Shown one piece after another: positions 33,942 to 45,775 of a DNA stretch of 64,000 nucleotides (positions are counted from its first letter, which is position 1; each line of letters starts with the position of its first letter). Below the pieces are notes generated by a model. The model was given only the letters and a program-made list of their open reading frames with translations. It ran no database searches and was not told where the DNA came from. Location: the NCBI GenBank assembly GCA_963752045.1, contig CAVVWN010000010.1:62001-126000 (forward strand), in the 5' to 3' direction. Made by a program: the position numbers and the translations under genes. The DNA comes from DATKDF01 sp963752045. Its GTDB lineage: Bacteria; Acidobacteriota; Vicinamibacteria; Vicinamibacterales; SCN-69-37.

Positions 33942-34016
33942 GGGAATCCTCGCTCGCTAGCTGGGTGACTGATCATACGGCAGTTCGCCGGGAGGACAAC
34001 TCACGACTTTCGGCAG

Positions 34017-34046
34017 TTGCCTTCGTTAGACCAACCAGTCTAACCT
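34017..34046 (+). promoter_or_regulatory. Promoter of the TetR-ABC operon with an operator palindrome in its spacer
   Basis: A sigma-70-like pair, TTGCCT (34017-34022) and TAACCT (34041-34046), is 18 bases apart. The palindrome GTTAGAC-CAACCA-GTCTAAC at 34025-34044 fills the spacer and covers part of the -10. This is the normal place for a TetR-family repressor to block its own promoter. A further half-site like AGTCTA occurs at 34050. Placement is based on sequence alone. Confidence 0.6.
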
Positions 34047-34095
34047 ATCAGTCTAGGAACGACGGGATCCGTTCCTGTACCCGCACGGTGCCCCA

Positions 34096-34728
34096 ATGCC
34101 GCGGCCGCGTTTTGCAAAGCTTCCGCCCGACAAACGCCATCGCATCCTGGAGGTGGCGGCCGCGGAGTTTGCCGAGCATGGCTACACCGGCGCGTCGCTC
34201 AATCGCATCATCGGCGCGGCCGGCATCTCGAAAGGGGCCGCCTACTACTACTTCGACGACAAGGCCGACCTCTTTGCGGCGGTGCTGTCGCACGGATGGG
34301 AGGCGCTCCTGCCCGATCGACCGCTCGACCTGGAGACGCTCGACGGGGCCGGGTTCTGGCCGACGCTCGAACGCGGCTACGGCGAGCTCGTCGAACGCGT
34401 GCGCCGGCAGCCGTGGCTTGTGGCCATCGGCCAGTTGCTCTACCGCCGTCCGCTTGCACCCGACTCGGCGCGCCTCGTCGAGGCCGAGTTTGCCGGCGTG
34501 CGCCGCTGGCTGCGGGCGCTCGTCCTGCGCGGCCAGACACTCGGCGTGATCCGGCGAGACGTGCCGGCCGAGCTGCTCCTCGTCGTGCTCATGGCGGCGC
34601 TCGAAGCGGCCGACCGCTGGATGGTGGACCACCCCGAGGTGCTCGGCGCCCAGCCCGACGCGGAGCTGGCCCCGCATCTGTTCGAGATGCTGCGCCGCCT
34701 CGTCGAGCCGGCCGGAGCGACGACGTGA
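34096..34728 (+). CDS. TetR-family transcriptional regulator
   Basis: The N-terminal helix-turn-helix is clear: RHRILEVAAAEFAEHGYTG followed by SLNRIIGAAGISKGAAYYYF, the standard TetR recognition helix. The remaining 150 residues form the helical ligand-binding domain. An operator-like palindrome lies in the promoter 50-70 bases upstream, so autorepression is likely. The stop overlaps the start of the ABC ATPase (GTGA), tying the regulator to the efflux genes that follow. The inducer may be an exported compound. Confidence 0.9.
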   Translation: MPRPRFAKLPPDKRHRILEVAAAEFAEHGYTGASLNRIIGAAGISKGAAYYYFDDKADLFAAVLSHGWEALLPDRPLDLETLDGAGFWPTLERGYGELVERVRRQPWLVAIGQLLYRRPLAPDSARLVEAEFAGVRRWLRALVLRGQTLGVIRRDVPAELLLVVLMAALEAADRWMVDHPEVLGAQPDAELAPHLFEMLRRLVEPAGATT

Positions 34729-35453
34729 CCGGCCCGGCTGCGCCCAGCGTCACGATGGTCTTCACCGTGCGGGACCTGACGAAGGTCTACCACATGGGCG
34801 AGGTGGACGTGCACGCCCTGCGCGGTGTCGATCTCGACCTGCCGGCCGGCGATCTCACCGTGCTGCTCGGCCCGTCGGGCAGCGGCAAGTCGACGCTCGT
34901 CAACATTCTCGGCGGGCTCGACTGGCCGACGAGCGGCTCGGTGCGCTACCGCGATCGGGAGCTGACCGACGCGAGCGAGTCGGATCTGACCGAGTTCCGG
35001 CGCCGGAAGATCGGCTTCGTGTTCCAGTTCTACAACCTGATGCCGAGCCTGACCGCCCGTGAGAACGTGCAGCTCGCCACCGAGATTGCGCCCGACCCGA
35101 TGACCGCCGAGGATGCGCTCGGGCTCGTGGGGCTCACGGCCAGGCTCGATCACTTCCCGGCGCAGCTTTCAGGCGGCGAACAGCAGCGTGTGGCGATCGC
35201 GCGCGCGATCGCCAAGCGCCCCGACGTGCTCCTCTGCGACGAGCCGACCGGCGCGCTCGATCTGGCCACCGGCATCACGGTGCTCGACGCGCTCCTGCGC
35301 GTGAACGCGGAGCTCGGCACCACGACGCTCCTCATCACCCACAACGCGTCGATTGCGGACCTTGCCGACCGCGTCGTGACGATGTCGGACGGGCGGATTG
35401 GCGCCGACCGCCGGAACGCGTCGCGGCGCCCGCTGACGGAGATTCGCTGGTAG
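34725..35453 (+). CDS. ABC transporter ATPase, LolD/MacB type
   Basis: A single nucleotide-binding domain of about 242 residues has Walker A GPSGSGKST, signature LSGGEQQR, and Walker B DVLLCDEPTGALD with a switch His in LLITHN. The sequence KIGFVFQFYNLMP and the ending pattern are typical of LolD/MacB/FtsE ATPases. The GTG start at 34725 overlaps the TetR stop; the ATG at 34755 is a second possibility. It should energise the FtsX-like permease encoded ten bases downstream. Confidence 0.92.
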   Translation: MTGPAAPSVTMVFTVRDLTKVYHMGEVDVHALRGVDLDLPAGDLTVLLGPSGSGKSTLVNILGGLDWPTSGSVRYRDRELTDASESDLTEFRRRKIGFVFQFYNLMPSLTARENVQLATEIAPDPMTAEDALGLVGLTARLDHFPAQLSGGEQQRVAIARAIAKRPDVLLCDEPTGALDLATGITVLDALLRVNAELGTTTLLITHNASIADLADRVVTMSDGRIGADRRNASRRPLTEIRW

Positions 35454-35463
35454 GGCCAGGCCG

Positions 35464-37827
35464 ATGCGTGCGATCAACCACAAACTCGTGCGCGATCTCT
35501 GGCACATCCGGAGCCAGGTGGCCGCCATCGCGCTCGTCGTGGCGGCCGGCGTGTCGATGTACGTCCTGATGCTGAGCGCCTACGCGTCGCTCGGTCTCAC
35601 GCAGGCCACCTACTACGAGCGCCAGCGTTTCGCGCACGTCTTCGCCTCGCTCGTGCGCGCGCCCCAGTCGCTCGCCGCCGACATTGCGGCCATCCCGGGC
35701 GTCCGTGCGATCGAGACGCGCATCGTCGCCAACGTGACGCTCGACCTCGAGCATCGCGTGGAGCCGGCGTCGGGCCGGCTGATCTCGTGGCCGGAAGGCA
35801 GGCGTCCGCGCGTCAACGACGTCTTTCTCACCTCCGGGCGCTTCCCGGAGCCGGGGCACGCCGACGAGGTGCTGGCGAGCGAGACGTTCGCGCGCGCCAA
35901 CGCGCTTCAGCCGGGCGATGCCATCGCTGCGCTCATCAACGGCCGCCGGCGGGAGCTGCGCATCGTCGGCCTCGCCCTGTCGCCTGAGTACATCTACTCG
36001 ATCCGGCCGGGCGAGCTCGTCGCCGACGACGAGCGATTCGGCGTGCTGTGGATGGGCGAGCGCGCCCTCGGCGCGGCCTTCCAGATGGAAGGTGCCTTCA
36101 ACGACGTCGCCCTGCTGCTCGGGCCCGACGCCTCCGAGCCGGCCGTCATGGACCGGCTCGACCAGCTGCTCGAGCCGTACGGCGGTCTCGGCGCGATCCC
36201 CCGGGCGCAGCAGCTCTCGCACTTCTTCCTGCAGGGCGAGCTGGATCAGCTCGACAACATGGGCCGAATCGTGCCCATCGTGTTCCTGTCGGTGGCGGCC
36301 TTCCTCATCAACGTCGTGCTCACGCGCCTTGTGGCCGTCGAGCGGGAGCAGGTGGCCGCGCTCAAGGCGCTCGGCTACTCGAATCGCGAGGTCGGGCAGC
36401 TGTACCTCAAATGGGGCCTCGTCGTCGCGTCGACCGGCGCGGTCATCGGCATTGCCGCGGGCGCCTGGCTCGGCCACGGGATGACGACGCTCTACGCCGA
36501 TTTCTTCCACTTCCCGATCCTCGAGTACCAGCTCCCGCCGGCGGTGATCGCCCAGGGCGTCGGCGTGGCGTTTGTCGCGGCGATCTTCGGCACGCTGAGT
36601 GCGGTGCGGCGCGTGGCCCGGCTGCCGCCGGCCGAAGCCATGCGTCCCGACGCGCCGGCCCGCTATCGCGAGACGTGGATCGAGCGTGTGGGCCTTCGGC
36701 GATGGTTGTCGCAACCGGGACGCATGGTCCTGCGCAACATGATGCGGCGGCCCGGGCGCGCAGCCGTCTCGCTCCTGGCCATCGCCGTGAGCGCCTCGCT
36801 GCTCGTCGTCGGCCTCTTCACGCTCGATTCGATCGAGATCATGCTCGACGCGCAGTTCTATCGGGCCCAGCGGTACGACGCGCTCGTCACGTTCGTCGAG
36901 CCGCTGTCGGCCGGCGCGTCCCACGAGGTGTCGCGGCTGCCCGGCGTCAGGCTGGCCGAGGGATTCCGCGGAGTGCCCGTCCGGATGCGCGCGGGCCCAC
37001 GCGACCGGTACGTGTCGGTGCTCGGCATCGATGCCGGCGGCGAGCTGCTGCAGGTGCTCGACGGCTTCGACGACGTGGTGCGCCTCCCGCCCGATGGGCT
37101 CGTCATGTCGCGCAAGCTGGGCGAGCTGCTGTCGGTCGGGCCCGGCGACGACGTCGAGCTCGAGGTCCTGGAAGGGCAGCGGCCGTCGAGGCGCGCTCGC
37201 GTGAGCCGGCTGCTCGATGACTACATGGGCATCAACGTGTACATGGACCGGGACGCCGTCCATCGCCTGATGCGCGAGGGACGGCTGCTGTCGGGCGCGT
37301 TCCTCAAGACCGACCCGGCCCAGGCATCCGCCCTCTACGCGCAACTGCGCAAGACGCCCGCCGTGGCCGGCGTGGCCGTCAAGCAGGCGATGCTCGACAA
37401 CTTCCGGCAGACGCTCGCGCAGAGCGTCGGCATCACGCGCATCGTCATGATCGTCTTCGCCTCGATCATCGCATTCGGCGTGGTCTACAACACCGCTCGC
37501 GTCGCGCTCTCCGAGCGGGCTCGCGAACTGGCCACGCTGCGCGTCATCGGCTTCACGCGCACGGAGATCGCGCGCATTCTCTTCGGGGAGTGGGCCGTCG
37601 TCACCCTGCTCGCACAGCCGGTCGGCATGCTGATCGGCGCCGGGCTTGCCGCGCTCGTCGTCCGGGCGTTCAATACCGACGTGTACCGGCTGCCGCTCAT
37701 CATCGCGTCGTCCACCTATCTGTTCGCCATGACCACGGTCGTCGGGGCCGCGGTCGTCTCCGGGCTCGTGGTGCGGCGCAGGCTCGACCACCTCGATCTG
37801 ATTGCCGTACTCAAGACACGGGAGTAG
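35464..37827 (+). CDS. FtsX-like ABC transporter permease
   Basis: The 787-residue protein has two FtsX-type modules of three or four membrane segments each, separated by large extracytoplasmic domains: an N-terminal segment (AAIALVVAAGVSMYVLMLSA), a first module around 265-400, and a C-terminal module (TRIVMIVFASIIAFGVVYNT and onward). The motif RARELATLRVIGFTRTEIAR marks the cytoplasmic loop that couples to the ATPase. It differs from the ADOP permease at 2067 in having its own ATPase and adaptor beside it. Likely exports a small molecule, lipid or peptide. Confidence 0.88.
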   Translation: MRAINHKLVRDLWHIRSQVAAIALVVAAGVSMYVLMLSAYASLGLTQATYYERQRFAHVFASLVRAPQSLAADIAAIPGVRAIETRIVANVTLDLEHRVEPASGRLISWPEGRRPRVNDVFLTSGRFPEPGHADEVLASETFARANALQPGDAIAALINGRRRELRIVGLALSPEYIYSIRPGELVADDERFGVLWMGERALGAAFQMEGAFNDVALLLGPDASEPAVMDRLDQLLEPYGGLGAIPRAQQLSHFFLQGELDQLDNMGRIVPIVFLSVAAFLINVVLTRLVAVEREQVAALKALGYSNREVGQLYLKWGLVVASTGAVIGIAAGAWLGHGMTTLYADFFHFPILEYQLPPAVIAQGVGVAFVAAIFGTLSAVRRVARLPPAEAMRPDAPARYRETWIERVGLRRWLSQPGRMVLRNMMRRPGRAAVSLLAIAVSASLLVVGLFTLDSIEIMLDAQFYRAQRYDALVTFVEPLSAGASHEVSRLPGVRLAEGFRGVPVRMRAGPRDRYVSVLGIDAGGELLQVLDGFDDVVRLPPDGLVMSRKLGELLSVGPGDDVELEVLEGQRPSRRARVSRLLDDYMGINVYMDRDAVHRLMREGRLLSGAFLKTDPAQASALYAQLRKTPAVAGVAVKQAMLDNFRQTLAQSVGITRIVMIVFASIIAFGVVYNTARVALSERARELATLRVIGFTRTEIARILFGEWAVVTLLAQPVGMLIGAGLAALVVRAFNTDVYRLPLIIASSTYLFAMTTVVGAAVVSGLVVRRRLDHLDLIAVLKTRE

Positions 37828-37830
37828 CAC

Positions 37831-39042
37831 ATGGCAGCGTCACCAACGCGTCTCAGCCGGATCCTCTTCTGGGGGATCGTGGGAGTTGTGATTCTGGCCG
37901 GCGCCTACTGGGTCCTGCGGCCGCAGCCGGTGCCGGTCGATCTCGGCACCGTCACGCGTGGCCCGCTCCGGGTGACGCTCGACCACGAAGGGCAGACACG
38001 CGTCCGCGAGCGGTACACGATTTCGGCGCCCGTGGGCGGGCGCGTGCTGCGGATCGGGCTCGAGCCCGGCGACCCGGTGCAGGCCGGGCGGACCGAGCTG
38101 GCCGCGCTGCTCTCGATGCCCGCGCCCCTGCTCGATGCCCGCACGCGGGCCGAGGCCGAAGCGCGGGTCAAGACGGCGACCTCGTCGCTCGAGCAGGCGC
38201 GCGCGGCGCTCGAGCAGGCGCGCACGGCCGCCGCCTTCGCCAGTCAGGAGCGCGAGCGCGCCACCAGGCTGTTTGCGGCCGACGCGCTGTCGGCGCGCGA
38301 GCGGGACGCGGCCGAGAACGAGGCACGCGCGCGCGCGCAGGCCGTCGATGTCGCCGAGGCGGCCGCCCGGGCCGCCGAGAACGAGCTCGACGTCGCGCGC
38401 GCCGCGCTCACCGCGACCAGCGACGGCCGGCGCGCCTCGGGCGCGCCCGTCGTCCTCACGGCGCCCATTGACGGCGTCGTCCTGCGCCGGTTTCGCGAGA
38501 GCGAGTCGGTCGTGGCCGCCGGTGAACCGCTCGTCGAGCTCGGCAGCCTCGACACCCTCGAGATCGTGGCGGATTTCCTGTCCGGCGATGCCGTCCGCAT
38601 GCAGCCGGGCATGCCCGTGCTCATCGAGCGATGGGGCGGCGGCTCGACGATTGCCGGAGCCGTCCGGCGCGTGGAGCCCTCCGGGTTCACGAAGATTTCG
38701 GCGCTCGGCGTCGAGGAACAGCGCGTCAACGTCATCGTAGACTTCACCGACCCGCCTGAGGTGTGGCAGGCCCTCGGCGACGGATACCGCGTCGACGTCC
38801 GTGTGGTCATCTGGGAGGCCGGAAACGTGTTGCGCGTGCCGGCCAGCGCGCTCTTTCGCGAGGGCGACGCGTGGCACGCCTACGTCCTGGGGCCAGACGC
38901 GGTCGTCTCGTCGCGGCAGGTGGACGTGGGCCGCGAGACGGGGCTCGAAGTCGAGGTTCGTTCGGGGCTCGCCGAAGGTGACCAGGTCGTGCTCTATCCG
39001 TCGGATCGTGTGGCCGACGGCGTCTGGGTAGCGGGCCGCTGA
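37831..39042 (+). CDS. HlyD-family periplasmic adaptor (membrane fusion protein)
   Basis: A membrane segment (LSRILFWGIVGVVILAGAYW) anchors the protein. The next parts are a beta/lipoyl strand (YTISAPVGGRVLRI), a long helical hairpin rich in Ala/Glu/Arg (about 95-200, e.g. EARVKTATSSLEQARAALEQ), the second lipoyl half (APIDGVVLRRF) and a beta-barrel region. This is the order of an HlyD/MacA-type adaptor. A GGGAG site and three bases to the permease stop show it is the last member of the efflux operon. No outer-membrane channel gene is in the window. Confidence 0.88.
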   Translation: MAASPTRLSRILFWGIVGVVILAGAYWVLRPQPVPVDLGTVTRGPLRVTLDHEGQTRVRERYTISAPVGGRVLRIGLEPGDPVQAGRTELAALLSMPAPLLDARTRAEAEARVKTATSSLEQARAALEQARTAAAFASQERERATRLFAADALSARERDAAENEARARAQAVDVAEAAARAAENELDVARAALTATSDGRRASGAPVVLTAPIDGVVLRRFRESESVVAAGEPLVELGSLDTLEIVADFLSGDAVRMQPGMPVLIERWGGGSTIAGAVRRVEPSGFTKISALGVEEQRVNVIVDFTDPPEVWQALGDGYRVDVRVVIWEAGNVLRVPASALFREGDAWHAYVLGPDAVVSSRQVDVGRETGLEVEVRSGLAEGDQVVLYPSDRVADGVWVAGR

Positions 39043-39126
39043 CGGAACGAGTGGAGCGGCGATTGTGCCATCAGCACGGTCGGTGCCAGAATTGCGCCCG
39101 ACCCGGCAACTCTGAAGGAGGCCCGT

Positions 39127-40506
39127 ATGCGTCGCGTCGCTCATCTAGTGTCCTGCGCACGACGGTTCGGTACGCCTTCCGGGCGCCGCGCTCCGGAAGC
39201 CGTGTACCGATCCGTCGTGCGCAGGACACTTGCGCTCTGTGTGGCAGCCGTGCTGGTCGTCGGCGGCACGATGCCCTCGGCCGAACAGGCGCAGGCGCCC
39301 CAACGCTACCTCCTGCGGCCCCAAGGGGTGTTCGACGCCGAGTCGGGCGCCGTCCGCGAAGGCCTGGCCGTGCTCGTCAGGGGGGCGCGGATCGAGACCA
39401 TCGGACCGGCCAGCACGATGACCGTGCCGGCCGGGACGGAGATGATCGACCTGCCGCGCACGACGCTGATGCCGGGGCTCGTCGACGCGCACTCCCACGT
39501 GCTGTTGCATCCGTACGACGAGACGCCCTGGATCGATCAGGTGCTCAAGGAGCCCGAGTCGCTGCGCGTCGTGCGGGCGGTGAATCACCTCCACGCCACG
39601 CTTCAAGCCGGATTCACGACGTTACGCGACCTCGGCACCGAGGGCGCCGGTTACGCCGACGTCGGACTCAAGCAGGCCCTCGAGCAGGGCATCATCTGGG
39701 GGCCGCGGCTCCTCATTTCCGGGCGCGCCATCGTGGCGACCGGCACGTATGCGCCGAAGGGGTTTTCGCCGGAGTGGTCGATTCCCCAGGGGGCCGAGGA
39801 AGCCGACGGCGACGATCTGATCAGGGTCGTCCGTGACCAGGCGGGCCGGGGCGCCGACTGGATCAAGGTCTACGCCGACTACCGAGCCGGTCCACAAGGT
39901 GAAGCCACGCCGACGTTCTCCGAGGCTGAGCTGCGCCTCATCGTCGAGACCGCACGCAGCCTCGGACGGCCGGTCGTGGCGCACGCGAGCACGCCTGAAG
40001 GCATGCGCCGGGCCATTGCTGCCGGCGTCGAGACCATCGATCACGGCGACGGCGGCACGAACGAGATCTTCAAGCTGATGGCCGAGCGTGGCGTGGCGCT
40101 CGTGCCGACGCTCGCGGCCGGCGACGCCACGTCCCGATATGCCGGGTGGCGCAAGGGCGTCGATCCGGAGCCGGCGCGCATTCGCCAGAAGCGCGCGAGC
40201 TTCCGTGGCGCGCTCGCCGCGGGCGTGACGATCGCGTCCGGGTCCGACGTCGGCGTGTTCGCGCACGGCGACAACGCGCGTGAGATCGAGCTGATGGTCG
40301 AGTACGGCATGGCGCCGGCCGACGCGCTCCAGGCGGCGACCTCGGTTGCCGCCAGGGTGCTGCATCTCGACGATCGGATTGGCCGCGTGGCCGAGGGGCT
40401 CCTGGCCGATCTCGTCGCCGTCGAGGGCGATCCGACCGCCGAGATCTCGTCCCTTCGCAACGTCCGTTTCGTGATGAAGAACGGCGCAATCGTCAGGAGG
40501 CCCTGA
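39127..40506 (+). CDS. Secreted amidohydrolase-family metal hydrolase
   Basis: The metal-site pattern of the imidazolonepropionase-like amidohydrolases is complete: H-x-H in DAHSH, a bridging Lys in WIKVYADY, the His residues in VVAHAST and TIDHGDG, and the final Asp in GSDVGVFAHG. Members act on cyclic amides or dipeptides (prolidase-like). The N-terminus is odd: codons from about 39147 to 39230 lie in an 84-base palindrome. Taking these out restores a normal signal peptide (MRRVAHLALCVAAVL). The ATG at 39127 has a good GGAGG, but a GTG at 39217 inside the palindrome could also start a shorter signal peptide. Coupled to the next gene by one base. Confidence 0.87.
   Translation: MRRVAHLVSCARRFGTPSGRRAPEAVYRSVVRRTLALCVAAVLVVGGTMPSAEQAQAPQRYLLRPQGVFDAESGAVREGLAVLVRGARIETIGPASTMTVPAGTEMIDLPRTTLMPGLVDAHSHVLLHPYDETPWIDQVLKEPESLRVVRAVNHLHATLQAGFTTLRDLGTEGAGYADVGLKQALEQGIIWGPRLLISGRAIVATGTYAPKGFSPEWSIPQGAEEADGDDLIRVVRDQAGRGADWIKVYADYRAGPQGEATPTFSEAELRLIVETARSLGRPVVAHASTPEGMRRAIAAGVETIDHGDGGTNEIFKLMAERGVALVPTLAAGDATSRYAGWRKGVDPEPARIRQKRASFRGALAAGVTIASGSDVGVFAHGDNAREIELMVEYGMAPADALQAATSVAARVLHLDDRIGRVAEGLLADLVAVEGDPTAEISSLRNVRFVMKNGAIVRRP
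39147..39230. mobile_element. 84-bp palindromic insertion (MITE-like) within the amidohydrolase gene
   Basis: The outer arms AGTGTCCTGCGCACGACGG (39147-39165) and its exact reverse complement (39212-39230) match 19 of 19 bases; the pairing continues past one mismatch through TCGGTAC. The length of 84 bases is exactly 28 codons, and the reading frame stays open across it. Removing it gives a continuous signal peptide in the same gene. No transposase is nearby. No clear target duplication was found: TA at the left, TT at the right. Confidence 0.75.
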
Positions 40507-40507
40507 A

Positions 40508-41554
40508 ATGCATGCAGTCCGGACGAGGAGCGTGGCCGCTTTCGTCGTGCTCGTGGGCGGCGCCGGCCTGGTTGCGGCGGGGCAGTGGAGCGAGCAGGCG
40601 AGCGGCGTGACCGTGCGGCTCCGCGGCCTCAGCGCGCCTGGTGACACCGTGGTCTGGGCGAGCGGCGCCCGCGGCACGGTGCTACGGTCGGCCGATGGCG
40701 GCGCCACGTGGGCTCGGCTCCGCGTGGCCGGGGCCGACGACCTCGACTTTCGCGACGTCGACGCCGTCGACGGCCAGATCGCGTACGTGCTGAGCATCGG
40801 GAACGGCGACGCGTCGCGGATCTACAAGACCGTGGATGCCGGGGCCACCTGGCAGTTGCAGTTCACGAACGACGTGCCCGAGGCGTTCTACGACGCCATG
40901 GCGTTCTGGGATCCTGATTCGGGAGTGGCCGTGAGCGACTCGGTCGATGGACGGTTCGTCGTTCGCACGACCGCGGACGGCGGGCGCACCTGGCCGCTCG
41001 TCGACGCCGACCGCCTGCCGCCGGCGCTCGACAACGAGGGCTACTTTGCGGCGAGCGGGACGAACGTCGCCACGTTCGGCCGCAGTCACGTGTGGCTCGG
41101 CACCGGCGCCGCCTCACGCGCCCGCGTGCTGCACTCGCCCGATCGCGGCGCCACCTGGCGGATCGCGGACACGCCGATGGCCGCCGGGCCGACCTCGGGC
41201 ATCTACTCGATCGCGTTTCGCGACGAGCTGCACGGCGTCATCGTGGGCGGCGACTACGCGAAGGAGGCCGAGGCCGTCGACAACGCGGCCGTTACCGCCG
41301 ACGGCGGAGTGACCTGGACCCTCGTGGGCGAGCGCGGGCTCTCGGGATTCCGGTCCGTCGTCCGGCACGTGCCGGGCACCGCGTCGACGTGGCTCGCGGT
41401 CGGTCCGTCGGGCGCGGACCTCTCGACCGACGACGGCCGCACCTGGGTCGCCGTGCGAGGGCCCGGGTACGACACGTTCAGTTTTGCGGGAGGCCGGCCG
41501 TTCGGATGGGGCGCAGGAAGCGGCGGCCGGATCGGCAGGTTCGAAATCCAGTAG
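40508..41554 (+). CDS. YCF48/BNR-repeat beta-propeller protein, secreted
   Basis: After a signal peptide, the protein has several BNR/Asp-box-type repeats: SADGGATWARL, TVDAGATWQL, TADGGRTWPLV, SPDRGATWRIA, TADGGVTWTLV, STDDGRTWVAV. This pattern is shared by YCF48-like photosystem II assembly factors and sialidase-like propellers, but in non-photosynthetic bacteria it is of unknown role. The start is one base after the amidohydrolase stop, with AGGAGG ahead, so the two are in one operon. No catalytic residues of sialidases were identified. Confidence 0.8.
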   Translation: MHAVRTRSVAAFVVLVGGAGLVAAGQWSEQASGVTVRLRGLSAPGDTVVWASGARGTVLRSADGGATWARLRVAGADDLDFRDVDAVDGQIAYVLSIGNGDASRIYKTVDAGATWQLQFTNDVPEAFYDAMAFWDPDSGVAVSDSVDGRFVVRTTADGGRTWPLVDADRLPPALDNEGYFAASGTNVATFGRSHVWLGTGAASRARVLHSPDRGATWRIADTPMAAGPTSGIYSIAFRDELHGVIVGGDYAKEAEAVDNAAVTADGGVTWTLVGERGLSGFRSVVRHVPGTASTWLAVGPSGADLSTDDGRTWVAVRGPGYDTFSFAGGRPFGWGAGSGGRIGRFEIQ

Positions 41555-41564
41555 GCCCGACGTC

Positions 41565-41939
41565 TCAGGCCGCGAAGATCGCCTCGGTGTCCTTGCGGAA
41601 CATCACGACGAGGACGTACACACCGAACAGCGTGCCAAGCGGAAACTTCAACAGGCTGATGGCGCCGAGAATGATGGCGAGCACGCGGGCCCAGCCGCGA
41701 AGCCTGAGCAGGCCCCACGCGCAGATGAAGCTCGGAATCGAGAAGAGCACGAGCGCGACCATCAGGGCGATGCCGCCAAGGCCGAGCACGGCCGCCGCAA
41801 ACCCGGCGCCCTCCTCGCCGGAGGCGCCAACCACGCTCGCGAGCAGACCGGCGAACAGGGAGGAGAACAGTCCCCCGACGAGCATCAGTGTTCCGGCCAC
41901 CAGGAACAGGACGGCGATGATCTTCACGTGTATGGCCAT
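41565..41939 (-). CDS. Small membrane protein, unknown function
   Basis: The 124-residue product has four predicted membrane segments: IIAVLFLVAGTLMLVGGLF, VLGLGGIALMVALVLF, a helix around GWARVLAIILGAISLLKF, and GTLFGVYVLVVMF. No conserved catalytic motif is seen; it resembles short DUF-type membrane proteins that modulate other systems. It is convergent with the YCF48-like gene, ten bases away, and separated by 33 bases from the RNA-binding protein gene in the same direction. Confidence 0.65.
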   Translation of the reverse strand: MAIHVKIIAVLFLVAGTLMLVGGLFSSLFAGLLASVVGASGEEGAGFAAAVLGLGGIALMVALVLFSIPSFICAWGLLRLRGWARVLAIILGAISLLKFPLGTLFGVYVLVVMFRKDTEAIFAA

Positions 41940-41972
41940 GCCTGACGCTCCTGATCGGTGGAGGCCCGGACG

Positions 41973-42575
41973 CTATTCTTCGTCTTCCGGCCGCGCGGCC
42001 GGATCGTCGAAATCAACCAGGTCTTCCACCACTTCGTTCGGGTCATCGTAGAGGCCACCCAGCCGACCGGTGAAACGCTCCTTGATGGGGCCACGAGGGC
42101 CGCGTTCCTTGTTCTCCCACCGCTTCTCGCTCGAGGCGCTCTTCTTCTTGGGAGGGCCGAAATTGCGGGCGGGTGGGATGTCGCCGGCCCGAGGCGGGCC
42201 GGACCGGAAGCCGCCGGGGCCGCCAGCCGGCCGGGGACCGCCAAAGCCACCGCCGGGTCGTGGGCCGCCGAACCCGCCGCCGCCCGGCCGCGGACCGCTC
42301 GGCCGAAAGCCGCCGGCGGGCCGTTCTTCCCTCGGTCTGGCCTCGCTCACCGACAGCGTGCGCCCCATGAACGGCTGCTGGTTGAAGCGGTTGACGGCCT
42401 CCTCGGCCATCGCCCGGTCCAGGTACTCGACAAACGCGAAGCCCCGCGGACGACCAGTCTCCCGGTCGGTCGGAATGACGATCTGCGAGGGCTCACCGAC
42501 CGCCGCGAAGTGCGAGCGCAGGTCGGCGTCGGTGGCCCCGTAGGGCATGTTCCCGACGAACAAACGTACAGCCAC
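41973..42575 (-). CDS. RRM RNA-binding protein with Gly/Pro-rich tail
   Basis: The first 85 residues form an RNA recognition motif: RNP2 RLFVGNMPYG and RNP1 RPRGFAFVEYL, followed by the typical RRM ending MGRTLSVSEARPRE. A low-complexity region of Gly, Pro and Arg (about 90-150, with GGFGGPRPG repeats) and a charged tail ending in acidic residues follow. Bacterial RRM proteins usually stop soon after the RRM; the tail gives 200 residues here and looks like a eukaryotic glycine-rich RNA-binding protein. Likely an RNA chaperone. The GTG start has AGAGGA upstream, and a promoter candidate is at 42704-42732. Confidence 0.88.
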   Translation of the reverse strand: MAVRLFVGNMPYGATDADLRSHFAAVGEPSQIVIPTDRETGRPRGFAFVEYLDRAMAEEAVNRFNQQPFMGRTLSVSEARPREERPAGGFRPSGPRPGGGGFGGPRPGGGFGGPRPAGGPGGFRSGPPRAGDIPPARNFGPPKKKSASSEKRWENKERGPRGPIKERFTGRLGGLYDDPNEVVEDLVDFDDPAARPEDEE

Positions 42576-42703
42576 GGACTATCCTCTTCTCCGATTTGGT
42601 GAGGTCACTGCGCCGACGTTCAAAAGCTCGCGCCGACGCGGAACATTGGGTGCCATCTGGTCACTGAAGGTAGGAATGGACTTGGTGTGCTTAGACGAGG
42701 GGC

Positions 42704-42732
42704 AGCATAGCACGCAGGCCCCGCGGGGGCAA
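42704..42732 (-). promoter_or_regulatory. Candidate sigma-70 promoter for the RRM gene
   Basis: On the minus strand, TTGCCC (42732-42727) and TATGCT (42709-42704) are 17 bases apart, close to the ideal spacing. The RNA start would lie about 120 bases before the RRM start codon, leaving a long leader like those of cold-shock RNA-binding genes. Sequence-based only. Confidence 0.4.
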
Positions 42733-42788
42733 ATGCCGCGGGGAACGTAGTAGCATGGGGGTTTACGCCGGGGGCGACGGCCCCGGCC

Positions 42789-45743
<2,955 letters not shown>

Positions 45744-45775
45744 CGGCGACCGGGCCTCCGGGCCCCGTGAGACCC

